A stretch of 40,897 bases of DNA. Origin: Elusimicrobiota bacterium (GTDB lineage Bacteria > Elusimicrobiota > Elusimicrobia > UBA1565 > UBA9628). Of the stretch, positions 31,833-39,877 are shown piece after piece. Below the pieces are notes generated by a model. It worked only from the letters and a program-made list of their open reading frames with translations, did not search any database and was not told the DNA's origin. Position numbers and translations under genes: made by a program. The first letter of the stretch is position 1, and each line of letters begins with the position of its first letter. The stretch is taken from NCBI GenBank assembly GCA_013044195.1, contig JABEUV010000004.1, positions 1-40,897 on the forward strand, given 5' to 3'.

Positions 31833-31858
31833 TATACATCGTGATGAATAAATATACA
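31825..31858 (+). promoter_or_regulatory. Tandem ARG-box-like operators
   Basis: TGTATATTTATACA (31825-31838) and TGAATAAATATACA (31845-31858) resemble the ArgR consensus TGAATWWWWATTCA. Their centres are 20 bp apart, as in tandem ARG boxes bound by one ArgR hexamer. Box 1 covers the -10 and box 2 the start codon, so bound ArgR would block initiation. Confidence 0.7.
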
Positions 31859-32308
31859 CACGGCAGCGCGAAGTCCGCGCGCCAGGCCGCCATTCTGGAG
31901 GCCGTCTCCCAGGACGTCGTCGCCACGCAGAACGATCTGGTGCGGGCGCTTAAGAAGCGCGGCATCGACGCCACGCAGGTCTCCATCTCCCGCGACATCG
32001 CCGAGCTGGGCCTGGTCAAGGCGGGCGGCGCCTACAAGCCCGCGGCGGCCGACGCCGGCGCGCACGATCCGGAAATGCCCCTGCGCACCTTCGTGCGCAC
32101 GGTCTCCCCGGCGGGACCGAACCTGACGGTCGTGCGCTGCGACGCGGGAACCGCGCCGCGCGTGGGCCTGGTGCTCGACGGCCTGGCGCTGCCCGGCCTG
32201 GTGGGCACGTTGGCCGGAGACGACACCGTGTTCGTCGCGTCCCAGTCCGGCGCCGCGCAAAAGAAGCTCGTCGAATTCCTGGAAACAAGGATGGCCCAAG
32301 CGTCATGA
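31844..32308 (+). CDS. argR: Arginine repressor ArgR
   Basis: The protein is 154 residues from the ATG at 31844; a GTG at 31841 is possible and fits the predicted transcript start. The N-terminal winged helix has ARQAAILEAVSQDVVATQNDLVRALKKRGIDATQVSISRDIAELGLVK, the ArgR SR(D/T) recognition pattern. The C-terminal oligomerisation and arginine-binding domain ends in GTLAGDDTVFVAS, matching GTIAGDDTI. With arginine bound it should form hexamers and repress its own operon at the boxes that overlie its start. The stop overlaps the argG ATG (ATGA). Confidence 0.93.
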   Translation: MNKYTHGSAKSARQAAILEAVSQDVVATQNDLVRALKKRGIDATQVSISRDIAELGLVKAGGAYKPAAADAGAHDPEMPLRTFVRTVSPAGPNLTVVRCDAGTAPRVGLVLDGLALPGLVGTLAGDDTVFVASQSGAAQKKLVEFLETRMAQAS

Positions 32309-33510
32309 AAAAACCCGTGATCGTACTCGCCTTCAGCGGAGGATTGGACACCACATTCTGCGCGCTGTGGCTGCAGAAAGAGCTCAACGCCGACGTGAGG
32401 ACCGTCACCGTGGACGCCGGCGGCTTTACCGCCGAGGAGATCCGCGCCATCGAGGCGCGCGCCCGGTCCTTGGGCGCCGTCGAGCACCGCACCATCGACG
32501 GCCGCGCCGAGATTTTTTCCCGCTTCGCCGTACCTTTGATCCAGGGCAACGTCCTGCGCGGCCGCGCCTACCCGCTGTCCGTCTCCGCGGAGCGCGTGCT
32601 CCAGGCCGAGGTGGTCGCGCGCGTGGCGCGCGAGGTCGGCGCCGAAGGCGTGGCCCACGGCTCCACCGGCGCGGGCAATGATCAGGTGCGTTTCGACGCG
32701 GTGTTCTCGGTTTTGCTTCCCGGGGTGAAGGTGCACACGCCGGTGCGCGATCTGGGCTGGTCGCGCCAGCAGGAGACCGACTACCTGGCCCGCCTCGGCG
32801 TGCCCGTGCCCGCCAAGACCGTCTCCTACTCCGTGAACGCGGGGCTGTGGGGCACCACCGTGGGCGGCGGCGCCACGCACGACCCGTGGACGGAGATTCC
32901 GGACACGGCCTTCCCCGCGGCCAGCCAGACCGCCCCGGACTCCGGCCGCGACGTAGTCGTCGGCTTTGAGCGCGGCGTGCCGCGCTCCCTGGACGGCCGA
33001 CCCATGGACGGTGTGGCCTTGGTCCAGGCCCTGCACGCGCTGGGCCGGACCTACGCGCTGGGCCGCGGCGTGCACCTGGGCGACACGATCCTGGGCATCA
33101 AGGGCCGCATCGCCTTCGAGGCCCCCGCGCCGCTGATGCTGATCGCCGCGCACCAGGAGCTGGAAAAGCTGGTGCTGACGCGCTGGCAGGTTTTCTGGAA
33201 AAACCAGCTGGGCGAATTCTACGGCCAGATGCTCCACGAGGGACTTTACTTCGATCCCGTGATGCGCGACATCGAGGCGCTGATCGCCTCCAGCCAGTCC
33301 GCCGTCGCGGGCGAGGCGCGCCTGCGCCTGCGCCCGGGCCGCTTCGACGTCACCGGCGTCAAAAGCCCCTTCAGCATGGTGGCCGGAGCCGCCACCTACG
33401 GCGAGACCACGCAGCTTTGGAGCGGCGCCGAGGCCGCGGGCTTCGCCAAGCTCCACGCCTTGCCCATGACTTTGGCCGCCCGCGCGCGCGCCGAGAAGGT
33501 CGCCCAATGA
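32305..33510 (+). CDS. argG: Argininosuccinate synthase
   Basis: The protein has 401 residues, normal for the family. The ATP-pyrophosphatase P-loop FSGGLDT is at 10-16, and AHGSTGAGNDQVRF and GIKGRIAFEAPAP are the citrulline/aspartate-binding segments. It joins citrulline and aspartate using ATP to give argininosuccinate. It is the second gene of the arginine operon, with 4-bp overlaps on both sides. Confidence 0.96.
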   Translation: MKKPVIVLAFSGGLDTTFCALWLQKELNADVRTVTVDAGGFTAEEIRAIEARARSLGAVEHRTIDGRAEIFSRFAVPLIQGNVLRGRAYPLSVSAERVLQAEVVARVAREVGAEGVAHGSTGAGNDQVRFDAVFSVLLPGVKVHTPVRDLGWSRQQETDYLARLGVPVPAKTVSYSVNAGLWGTTVGGGATHDPWTEIPDTAFPAASQTAPDSGRDVVVGFERGVPRSLDGRPMDGVALVQALHALGRTYALGRGVHLGDTILGIKGRIAFEAPAPLMLIAAHQELEKLVLTRWQVFWKNQLGEFYGQMLHEGLYFDPVMRDIEALIASSQSAVAGEARLRLRPGRFDVTGVKSPFSMVAGAATYGETTQLWSGAEAAGFAKLHALPMTLAARARAEKVAQ

Positions 33511-34559
33511 AAGTGACGCTCGATAAGATCGCCTCGGTCACGCGCAACGCGCGCGTGCCGCGCGAGGTGCTGCTCGACGACCAGATCCAAGCCCGCGAGG
33601 GCCTGGTGCTGGCCGTGCGCATTCACGGAACCAAGACCGTCTACAACCAGGTCGAGGACGTGCACGGGCGCATGATCGGGCTCAACGACGGCGACGTGAT
33701 CGCCGCCGTGCTGGGCACGCGCCGCGCGCTGCGGGGCTACGCGGGCGTGGTGCCCGACAGCGTGAAGGTGGGCGACCGCCTGGACGTGCTGAACCTGGGC
33801 GGCGTGATCGGCAAGTGCACCTCGGTCAACATCGAGCTGGGCAAGCCTCTGCAGGCCGAAGTGCTGGGCCAGATCCTGCACTTCCCCCACCTGGGCGAGC
33901 GCGTGGGCGTGCCCGCCACCATCAAGACCGGCGCGGTGCCGTGGGCCGAGCGGCTGGAGCCCTCCGCGCCCATCGTCTACGTCGCGGGCACGTGCATGAA
34001 CGCGGGCAAGACCTTGGCCTGCGGTGAGATCATCCGCTACCTGGCGCGCAAAGGACGGCGCGTGTGCGGCGCGAAGCTCACCGGCGTGTCGCTGCTGCGC
34101 GACACGCTGAGCATGGTCGACCGCGGCGCGGTCTCAAGCCTTTCCTTCAACGACGCCGGCGTGGTCTCGACCTCCGGCGAGGTGTCCGTGCCCGTCGCCA
34201 AGGGACTCATCAACGCGCTCAACAAACAGGAACCCGACGCGCTGATCGTGGAGCTGGGCGACGGCATCCTGGGTGAATACGGCGTGCAGGAAATACTGCA
34301 CGACGCCCAGCTGATGGACGCCGGCACGGTCCACGTGCTGGCGGCCAACGATCCCGTCGCGGCCTGGGGGGCGGTCGAACTGTTCAAGAACCGCTTCAAG
34401 CGCCGCGTGGACGTCATCACCGGCCCCGCGACGGACAACGCCGTCGGCTCGGAGTTCATCGAGCGGCAGATGGGTGTGACCGCGATCAACGCGCGCATCG
34501 ACTACGACCGCCTGGGCGCGTTCGTGGAAGCGAAGCTTTTTGGAGGCCGGACGCCGTGA
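33507..34559 (+). CDS. Unassigned P-loop NTPase embedded in the arginine operon
   Basis: The protein has 350 residues. The N-terminal 150 are beta-rich (VREVL.. VRIHGTKTVYNQVEDVHGR), perhaps a barrel or ligand domain. A Walker A loop, GTCMNAGKT (161-169), follows, then CGAKLTGVSLLRDT and an acidic strand ALIVELGDGILGEYG (about 250-264). This order recalls the SIMIBI group of dethiobiotin synthetase/MobB/CobB-like enzymes and DUF1611 proteins. I do not recognise an assigned function. Its position between argG and argC, with ATGA and GTGA overlaps, ties its expression to arginine synthesis. The usual first-step enzymes (argA, argJ, GNAT acyltransferase) are absent from the window, so a role in acyl-glutamate formation or in regulation is possible but unsupported. 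Confidence 0.75.
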   Translation: MKVTLDKIASVTRNARVPREVLLDDQIQAREGLVLAVRIHGTKTVYNQVEDVHGRMIGLNDGDVIAAVLGTRRALRGYAGVVPDSVKVGDRLDVLNLGGVIGKCTSVNIELGKPLQAEVLGQILHFPHLGERVGVPATIKTGAVPWAERLEPSAPIVYVAGTCMNAGKTLACGEIIRYLARKGRRVCGAKLTGVSLLRDTLSMVDRGAVSSLSFNDAGVVSTSGEVSVPVAKGLINALNKQEPDALIVELGDGILGEYGVQEILHDAQLMDAGTVHVLAANDPVAAWGAVELFKNRFKRRVDVITGPATDNAVGSEFIERQMGVTAINARIDYDRLGAFVEAKLFGGRTP

Positions 34560-35590
34560 AGAAAATTCGAGTCGGCATTGAGGGCGGCGCGGGCTTCACC
34601 GGCGGGGAACTGATCCGCCTCCTGCTCGGCCACCCGAAAGTGGAGATCGCGGCCGCGACCTCCTCGACCTACCCCGGCCAGCCGGTGTTCATGGCGCACC
34701 CGAACCTGCGCGGCCGCACGGACCTGGCGTTCACGCGCAAACTGGAATACGCCAAGCTTGACTGCGTGTTCCTGGCCGGCGGCCACGGCGACGCGATGGC
34801 CAACGTCCCCGCAATACTCGCCGAGACCGGCCCGCGCCTGCGCCTCATCGACCTGTCCGGCGATTTCCGCCTCAAGGACGCCGGCCTCTACCCGCGCTGG
34901 TACACGCGCGAGCACAAAGCCCCGGATCTTTTGGCGAAGTTCGCCTACGGCCTGGTGGAACTCAACCGCGCCGAGATCGCGAAGGCGCGCTGGGTCGCCA
35001 ACCCCGGCTGTTTTGCGACCGCCACCGCGCTGGCGCTGGGACCGCTGGCGCAGGGCGGCGCGCACGGCGTCGTCTCCGTGACCGCGGTGACCGGCTCCTC
35101 GGGCTCCGGCGCGTCGCCGTCGGCGATCACGCATCACCCCACGCGCCACGCCAACCTGCGCGCCTACAAGCCCTTCGTGCATCAGCACGTGCCCGAGGTC
35201 GAGCAGATTCTCGATCGGCTGGGCGGCGGCAAGTCGTCTCTGAAGCTGTCGCTGATCCCCATCTCCGGACCGTTCGCGCGCGGGATTTACGCGGTCGCGC
35301 AACTGGAATTGCCGAAGGGCTGGACCGAGAAGAAGGTCCTCGGCCTCTACCAGGACGCGTACAAGGGAAGCTCCTTCGTGCGGCTGGTCCCGGAGCCGCC
35401 GTCGCTGAACGCGGTCAACGGCAGCAACCACTGCGACGTGTTCGTCGCGGTGCAGGACGGGCGCATCGGCGTGATCTCGGCCATCGACAACCTGGTCAAG
35501 GGCGCGTCGGGCCAGGCGGTGCAGAACCTCAACGTGATGATGGGCTGGGACGAGGCGGAAGGCCTGGCCTTCGCGGGGCACTACCCGTGA
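34556..35590 (+). CDS. argC: N-acyl-gamma-glutamyl-phosphate reductase
   Basis: The protein has 344 residues, GTG start. The NADP-binding loop is GGAGFTGG (10-17) and the catalytic Cys152 lies in ANPGCFATA. The later segments VTGSSGSGASPSAITHHPTR and AYKPFVHQHVPEVEQ resemble the Bacteroides ArgC more than the E. coli enzyme. That fits the N-acyl (acetyl or succinyl) ornithine route suggested by the downstream carbamoyltransferase. It reduces acylglutamyl phosphate to the semialdehyde. It overlaps argD by GTGA. Confidence 0.94.
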   Translation: MKKIRVGIEGGAGFTGGELIRLLLGHPKVEIAAATSSTYPGQPVFMAHPNLRGRTDLAFTRKLEYAKLDCVFLAGGHGDAMANVPAILAETGPRLRLIDLSGDFRLKDAGLYPRWYTREHKAPDLLAKFAYGLVELNRAEIAKARWVANPGCFATATALALGPLAQGGAHGVVSVTAVTGSSGSGASPSAITHHPTRHANLRAYKPFVHQHVPEVEQILDRLGGGKSSLKLSLIPISGPFARGIYAVAQLELPKGWTEKKVLGLYQDAYKGSSFVRLVPEPPSLNAVNGSNHCDVFVAVQDGRIGVISAIDNLVKGASGQAVQNLNVMMGWDEAEGLAFAGHYP

Positions 35591-36765
35591 GCGCCGCGCC
35601 CGACTGGAAGGCCCTGGAGGACGCGTACGTCCTGCCCACGTATGAGAAGTTTCCGTTCGTGCTGACGCGTGGCGAGGGCTGCTGGGTCTGGGACGACGCG
35701 GGAAACAAGTACCTCGATCTGTACGGCGGCCATGCGGTGGCAGCACTCGGCCACTCGCCGCGGGAAGTCGTCGACGCGATCACCCGACAGTCGCGCGAGC
35801 TTCTGTTCTACTCGAACCTGGTTTATCTGCGCGCGCGCGCCGAGGCCGCGCGGGCCCTGGTGGAGTTCTGCGGCGAAAAAGGCTCCCAGGTGTTCTTCTG
35901 CAACTCCGGCGCCGAGGCCAACGAGAACGCCCTGCGCATCGCGCGCTCCGTCACCGGCCGCGCGAAAGTCGTGGCGGCCGAAGGCGGGTTCCACGGCCGC
36001 ACCGCCGCCGCCATCGCCGCGACGGGCTATAAATATCGCAAAGGCCTGCCCGGTCTGGGCGCGGACATCGTCCATGTCCCCTTTGGAAATCTTGACGCCG
36101 CCGAGAAGGCCCTCGACGGCGCGGCCGTATTTCTATTGGAGCCCATCCAAAGCGTGCAAGGCGCCACCACGGCCACGGCCGAGTATCTCAAGGGGCTTGA
36201 GGCGCTTTGCGCCAAGACCGGCGCCCTCTTGATTTTCGACGAAGTGCAGACCGGTCTGGGCCGCGTCGGCGCGCGCTCCGCGCGCCACGCGTTCGGCGCG
36301 CGGCCGCACCTGCAGACGTTCGCCAAGGCCCTGGCCTCGGGCGTTCCCGCCGGAGCGGTTCTGGCCGTGCCCGAGGTGTCCCAAAAAGTGAAGCCCGGGG
36401 AACTGGGCTCCACGTTCGGCGGCGGACCGCTGGCCTGCGCCGCGATCACGGCCACCGTCCGCGCCGTGGAGGACCGCAAGCTTTGGGAAAACGCCGCCGC
36501 CATGGAGGCGCTCATCCGAAAGACGTTCGACTTCCCGCAGATCAAGGAAATCCGCGGCAAAGGCCTCCTGCTCGGCCTGGTGCTGGACCGACCGTCCAAG
36601 CCCGCGCGCGCGGAACTGCTCAAGCGCCGCATCTTGGTGGGCGGCGCCGACGACCCGAACGTGATCCGGCTGTTGCCCCCGCTGACCGTGGGCCCGGACG
36701 AGGTCGGCGCGCTTCGAAGCGCGCTGGCGGACATCTTCGCCGCGGAAACGGCCGCGGCGCGCTGA
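35587..36765 (+). CDS. argD: N-acylornithine aminotransferase (class III, PLP)
   Basis: The protein has 392 residues, GTG start. PLP-binding elements are NSGAEANENALRIAR (106-120), DEVQTGLGR (218-226) and the Schiff-base Lys247 in LQTFAKALASG. STFGGGPLACAA is the phosphate-binding loop of the other subunit. It transfers an amino group from glutamate to acylglutamate semialdehyde, giving acylornithine. Members of this family also act in lysine synthesis. It is followed by a 54-bp gap, the only one in the operon. Confidence 0.93.
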   Translation: MSAAPDWKALEDAYVLPTYEKFPFVLTRGEGCWVWDDAGNKYLDLYGGHAVAALGHSPREVVDAITRQSRELLFYSNLVYLRARAEAARALVEFCGEKGSQVFFCNSGAEANENALRIARSVTGRAKVVAAEGGFHGRTAAAIAATGYKYRKGLPGLGADIVHVPFGNLDAAEKALDGAAVFLLEPIQSVQGATTATAEYLKGLEALCAKTGALLIFDEVQTGLGRVGARSARHAFGARPHLQTFAKALASGVPAGAVLAVPEVSQKVKPGELGSTFGGGPLACAAITATVRAVEDRKLWENAAAMEALIRKTFDFPQIKEIRGKGLLLGLVLDRPSKPARAELLKRRILVGGADDPNVIRLLPPLTVGPDEVGALRSALADIFAAETAAAR

Positions 36766-36819
36766 AGGAACTATCACCGGTGCTACTGATTATCGTTAGT
36801 TGCTCGACGCATTAACCCA
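36766..36819 (+). promoter_or_regulatory. Only intergenic gap inside the arginine operon
   Basis: This 54-bp AT-richer gap holds a small palindrome (CACCGGTG, 36775-36782) and TGATTAT (36787-36793), a weak extended -10 candidate. There is no Shine-Dalgarno before the ATG at 36820. It may contain an internal promoter. Confidence 0.25.
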
Positions 36820-37866
36820 ATGCAGACTCTTCGCCATTTCACCCACCTCAAGGATTTTTCTCCCGCTGAATTTCTCGCGCTGGCGGATGCCGCGCGCGCG
36901 TTGAAAAAGACCTCTCCGAAGGGCGCGCCGCTGGCGGGAAAAAGCCTGGCGTTCTGCTTCATGAATCCGTCCTTGCGCACGCAGGTGTCGTGCGAGGTGG
37001 CGGCCGCGTCGCTGGGCGGTCACCCCATCACCTTGAGCCTGGGCGCGGGCGGCGGCGGGACGTGGGGCATGGAGTCCGTGGAAGGCTCGGTCATGGACGG
37101 CGCGGCGGCGGAGCATCTCAAGGAAGCCGTGCCCGTGCTGGGCCGCTTCTGCGCGGCGCTGGGCCTGCGCTCCTTTCCCGCGGGCAAGAGCTGGGACGAG
37201 GACAAGGCCGAGCCGGCCCTGACCGCTTTCCGAAAATATTCGACGGTGCCGGTGATCAATTTGGAGTCCGCGTCCGGCCATCCCTGTCAGGCGCTCGCCG
37301 ACCTGGTCACCATTCAGGAACGCATGAAGCCCCGAGGAAAGAATTTCCTGCTGACGTGGGCGCCGCACGTGAAGGCCCTGCCCATGGCCGTGCCCAATTC
37401 CGCCGTGGAGATGGCGTCGATGGCGGGCATGAACGTGACCATCGCGCGGCCTGAAGGCTACGACCTTGATCCCGAAGTCATGAAGCGCGTGGCGGACAAC
37501 TGCGCGCGCCAAGGCGGGACGCTGAACGTGACCGACGACGTGACCGCCGCTTACGACGGCCGGCACGTGGTCTACGCCAAGTCCTGGGGCTCCCTCCGGA
37601 ATTACGGAAAGCCGCCGTCCGCGGACGCGGACTTCCGCGCGAAGTGGATGGTCACGCCCGCCAAGATGAAGCGCACGGACTCCGCTCTTTTCATGCACTG
37701 CCTGCCCGTGCGCCGCAACGTCGTCGTCGCCGACGCGGTGCTGGACGGGCCGTGGTCGGTGGTGATCGACCAGGCCGAGAACCGCCTGCACGCCGCTAAG
37801 GCCGTCCTTCTGCACCTGCTCACCCAGACGTCCAAAACCGCCGCTCCCAGGAGAACCATCCGATGA
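36820..37866 (+). CDS. argF': N-acyl-L-ornithine carbamoyltransferase (AOTCase/SOTCase type)
   Basis: The protein has 348 residues. It follows the Xanthomonas N-acetylornithine and Bacteroides N-succinylornithine transcarbamylases, not ordinary OTCase: FMNPSLRT (phosphate loop, 48-54), VPVINLES.SGHPCQALADL, LLTWAPHVKALPMAVPNS, VYAKSWG and MHCLPVRRN. It transfers carbamoyl from carbamoyl phosphate to acylornithine, giving acylcitrulline. The residue that sets acyl specificity (Glu92 in the Xanthomonas enzyme, Pro90 in the Bacteroides enzyme) aligns with Ala97 in VMDGAAAEH. The acyl group is therefore uncertain; a small residue leans toward succinyl. The second Arg of the STRTR-like loop is Gln (SLRTQ). 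Stop and argB start overlap (ATGA). Confidence 0.93.
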   Translation: MQTLRHFTHLKDFSPAEFLALADAARALKKTSPKGAPLAGKSLAFCFMNPSLRTQVSCEVAAASLGGHPITLSLGAGGGGTWGMESVEGSVMDGAAAEHLKEAVPVLGRFCAALGLRSFPAGKSWDEDKAEPALTAFRKYSTVPVINLESASGHPCQALADLVTIQERMKPRGKNFLLTWAPHVKALPMAVPNSAVEMASMAGMNVTIARPEGYDLDPEVMKRVADNCARQGGTLNVTDDVTAAYDGRHVVYAKSWGSLRNYGKPPSADADFRAKWMVTPAKMKRTDSALFMHCLPVRRNVVVADAVLDGPWSVVIDQAENRLHAAKAVLLHLLTQTSKTAAPRRTIR

Positions 37867-38822
37867 CCGACACGCCCATCATGCTCAAGCAGGCCGTTCC
37901 CTACATTCGGATGTACAAAGGGAAGACCTTCGTCGTGAAGGTCGGCGGGCGCGTGGTGGGACGGCGCGACACGCTGGACGCGCTGGTGGAGGACGTCTCC
38001 TTGCTCCAGCAGGTCGGCATCCGCGTGGTGCTGGTGCACGGCGGCGGCCATCAGGCCACGGAGCTGGCGCGCAAGCTGGGGCTGGAGCCGGAGTTCGTGG
38101 CCGGACGCCGCATCACCGACGCGCAGATGCTGGAGGTCGCCAAGATGACCTACGCGGGCACCTTGAACATCGACATCCTTTCTTCTTTCCGCGCGCATCA
38201 CACGCCGGCCGTCGGCGTGTCGGGCGTGGACGGCGGATTGATCGTGGCGCACCGGCGCCCGAAGAAGACGATGGAGAAGAACCCGGGCGAGGCGCCCGTT
38301 GAGGTGGACTTCGGCTTCGTCGGGGATATCGAGTCGGTCGATCCCAAGATGCTGTTGAACCTGCTGGACGCGGGCATGACGCCGGTGATCTCCTGCCTGG
38401 GCTGCGACCCGGAGGGCCTGATCCTGAACATCAACGCGGACTCCATCGCCGAGGCGGTCGCGCGCGCGCTGAAAGCCGAGAAGCTCATCGTCGTCACCGA
38501 TACCGAGGGCCTCCTGCAGGACGTGGGCGATCCCACCAGCCTGGTGTCCTACACCGACGTCGAAGAGGTGGAGGCGTTTAAGAAGGCCGGCCGGCTCACC
38601 GGCGGCATGCTGCCCAAGGCCGACGCCTGCATCCGCGCGCTGCGCGGCGGCGTGAGGCGCACGCACATCATCAACGGCCTGAAGGCCGGCGCGCTACTGC
38701 GCGAAGTGTTCACCAACGCGGGCAGCGGCACGATGATCGTCGAGAAGCGCGAGCGCCAGGCCTATCAGGCCGCGGAGCTGGCCGTCGCGCCGGAGACGAC
38801 GCTGAATTCCACGGCCGCATGA
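37863..38822 (+). CDS. argB: N-acetylglutamate kinase
   Basis: The protein has 319 residues, about 20 to 60 longer than typical. It has the amino-acid-kinase pattern: VVKVGGRVV, VLVHGGGHQA, the VAGRRITD loop, LNINADSIAEAVARAL, VTDTEGLL, LTGGMLPKADA. It phosphorylates N-acyl-glutamate with ATP. An N-terminal helix before VVKVGG (about 20 residues) resembles the arginine-sensitive forms, so feedback inhibition is possible. It overlaps its neighbours by 4 bp on both sides. Confidence 0.94.
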   Translation: MTDTPIMLKQAVPYIRMYKGKTFVVKVGGRVVGRRDTLDALVEDVSLLQQVGIRVVLVHGGGHQATELARKLGLEPEFVAGRRITDAQMLEVAKMTYAGTLNIDILSSFRAHHTPAVGVSGVDGGLIVAHRRPKKTMEKNPGEAPVEVDFGFVGDIESVDPKMLLNLLDAGMTPVISCLGCDPEGLILNINADSIAEAVARALKAEKLIVVTDTEGLLQDVGDPTSLVSYTDVEEVEAFKKAGRLTGGMLPKADACIRALRGGVRRTHIINGLKAGALLREVFTNAGSGTMIVEKRERQAYQAAELAVAPETTLNSTAA

Positions 38823-39877
38823 TCTCCGCCGTCGAACTGCTCCAAGACTTGGTCCGCATCCCCTCCCCCAGCGGGCAGGAGGACGCGGTGGTCGCGCGCC
38901 TGGAAGACGCGTTTCGCCAATTGGGCCTGGCGCCGTCGCGCCACGGCCGCAACCTGACCGCCCTTCTGGACGGCGGCGAGGGCCCGCTACTTCTGCTCAA
39001 CTCCCACACCGACACCGTGCCCGTGGGCACGGAGTGGACGAAGGCGCCGCTTTCGGCGACCATAGAAGACGGCCGCCTCTACGGCCGCGGCGCCAACGAC
39101 GCGAAAGGTCCTCTGACCGCCATGATCCTGGGTGCGGCGCGCGCGTTTCAACAAGACGCTCCGAAAGGCCGCGTCCTGCTGGCCGCCTCTTGTGAAGAAG
39201 AAGTTCTGGGCCAGGGACTTGAGAAGCTCCTGCCGCTTCTGCCGCGCCCGGACGCCGCCGTGGTGGGCGAGCCGACGGGACTGAGGCCCGCGGTCGCGCA
39301 GAAAGGCCTGATCGTTTTGGAGATCACCGCCGCGGGACGCTCCGCGCACGCCGCCCACGGCGGCGGGCTCAACGCCATCGAGGCCGCGGCGCGCGACGTG
39401 CTGGCGCTTTCGAAAATCCGCTTTGAAAAGATGCACGCAGCGTTGGGCTCGCCCACTTTGAACGTGACCCAGATCAACGGGGGCGCGCGCCACAACGTGA
39501 TCCCGGACCGCTGCACGTTGGTCGTCGACATCCGCACCACGCCCGACTACGCGCCCGAGGAGATCGTCGCGACCGTGACGCGCGCGGTGGAAGGCCGAGT
39601 GCGCGTGCGCTCCTCGCGCCTGGGCTCGGTGGAGACGGATCCCGCCCATGCCGTGGTGCAGGCCGCGCTGTCGGCCAATCCGTCCGCGCGGCCCTACGGC
39701 TCGCCCACTTTGTCGGATTGGGTTTTTCTCAAGGGCATTCCCACCGTGAAAGTCGGCCCCGGCGAGTCGCAACGCTCGCACACGCCCGACGAATTCATCG
39801 AGGTCGCGGAGCTGGAGGCGGGCGTGATTTTCTACGAGCGGTTGATCCGCGACTACTTCGCCAAGGCGGCCCAATGA
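38819..39877 (+). CDS. argE: M20-family deacylase, probable N-acylcitrulline/N-acylornithine deacylase
   Basis: The protein has 352 residues. M20 zinc-peptidase motifs are SHTDTVPVG, YGRGANDAKGPLTAM, the catalytic glutamates in SCEEEVLGQGL, GEPTGL and the C-terminal histidine in RSHTPDEFIEVAEL. The dimerisation domain is at about 160-265. Because the neighbouring carbamoyltransferase acts on acylornithine, the natural substrate here is more likely acylcitrulline, as for the Xanthomonas enzyme. It hydrolyses the acyl group to release citrulline for ArgG. DapE or LysK activity is not excluded by sequence. Confidence 0.88.
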   Translation: MISAVELLQDLVRIPSPSGQEDAVVARLEDAFRQLGLAPSRHGRNLTALLDGGEGPLLLLNSHTDTVPVGTEWTKAPLSATIEDGRLYGRGANDAKGPLTAMILGAARAFQQDAPKGRVLLAASCEEEVLGQGLEKLLPLLPRPDAAVVGEPTGLRPAVAQKGLIVLEITAAGRSAHAAHGGGLNAIEAAARDVLALSKIRFEKMHAALGSPTLNVTQINGGARHNVIPDRCTLVVDIRTTPDYAPEEIVATVTRAVEGRVRVRSSRLGSVETDPAHAVVQAALSANPSARPYGSPTLSDWVFLKGIPTVKVGPGESQRSHTPDEFIEVAELEAGVIFYERLIRDYFAKAAQ

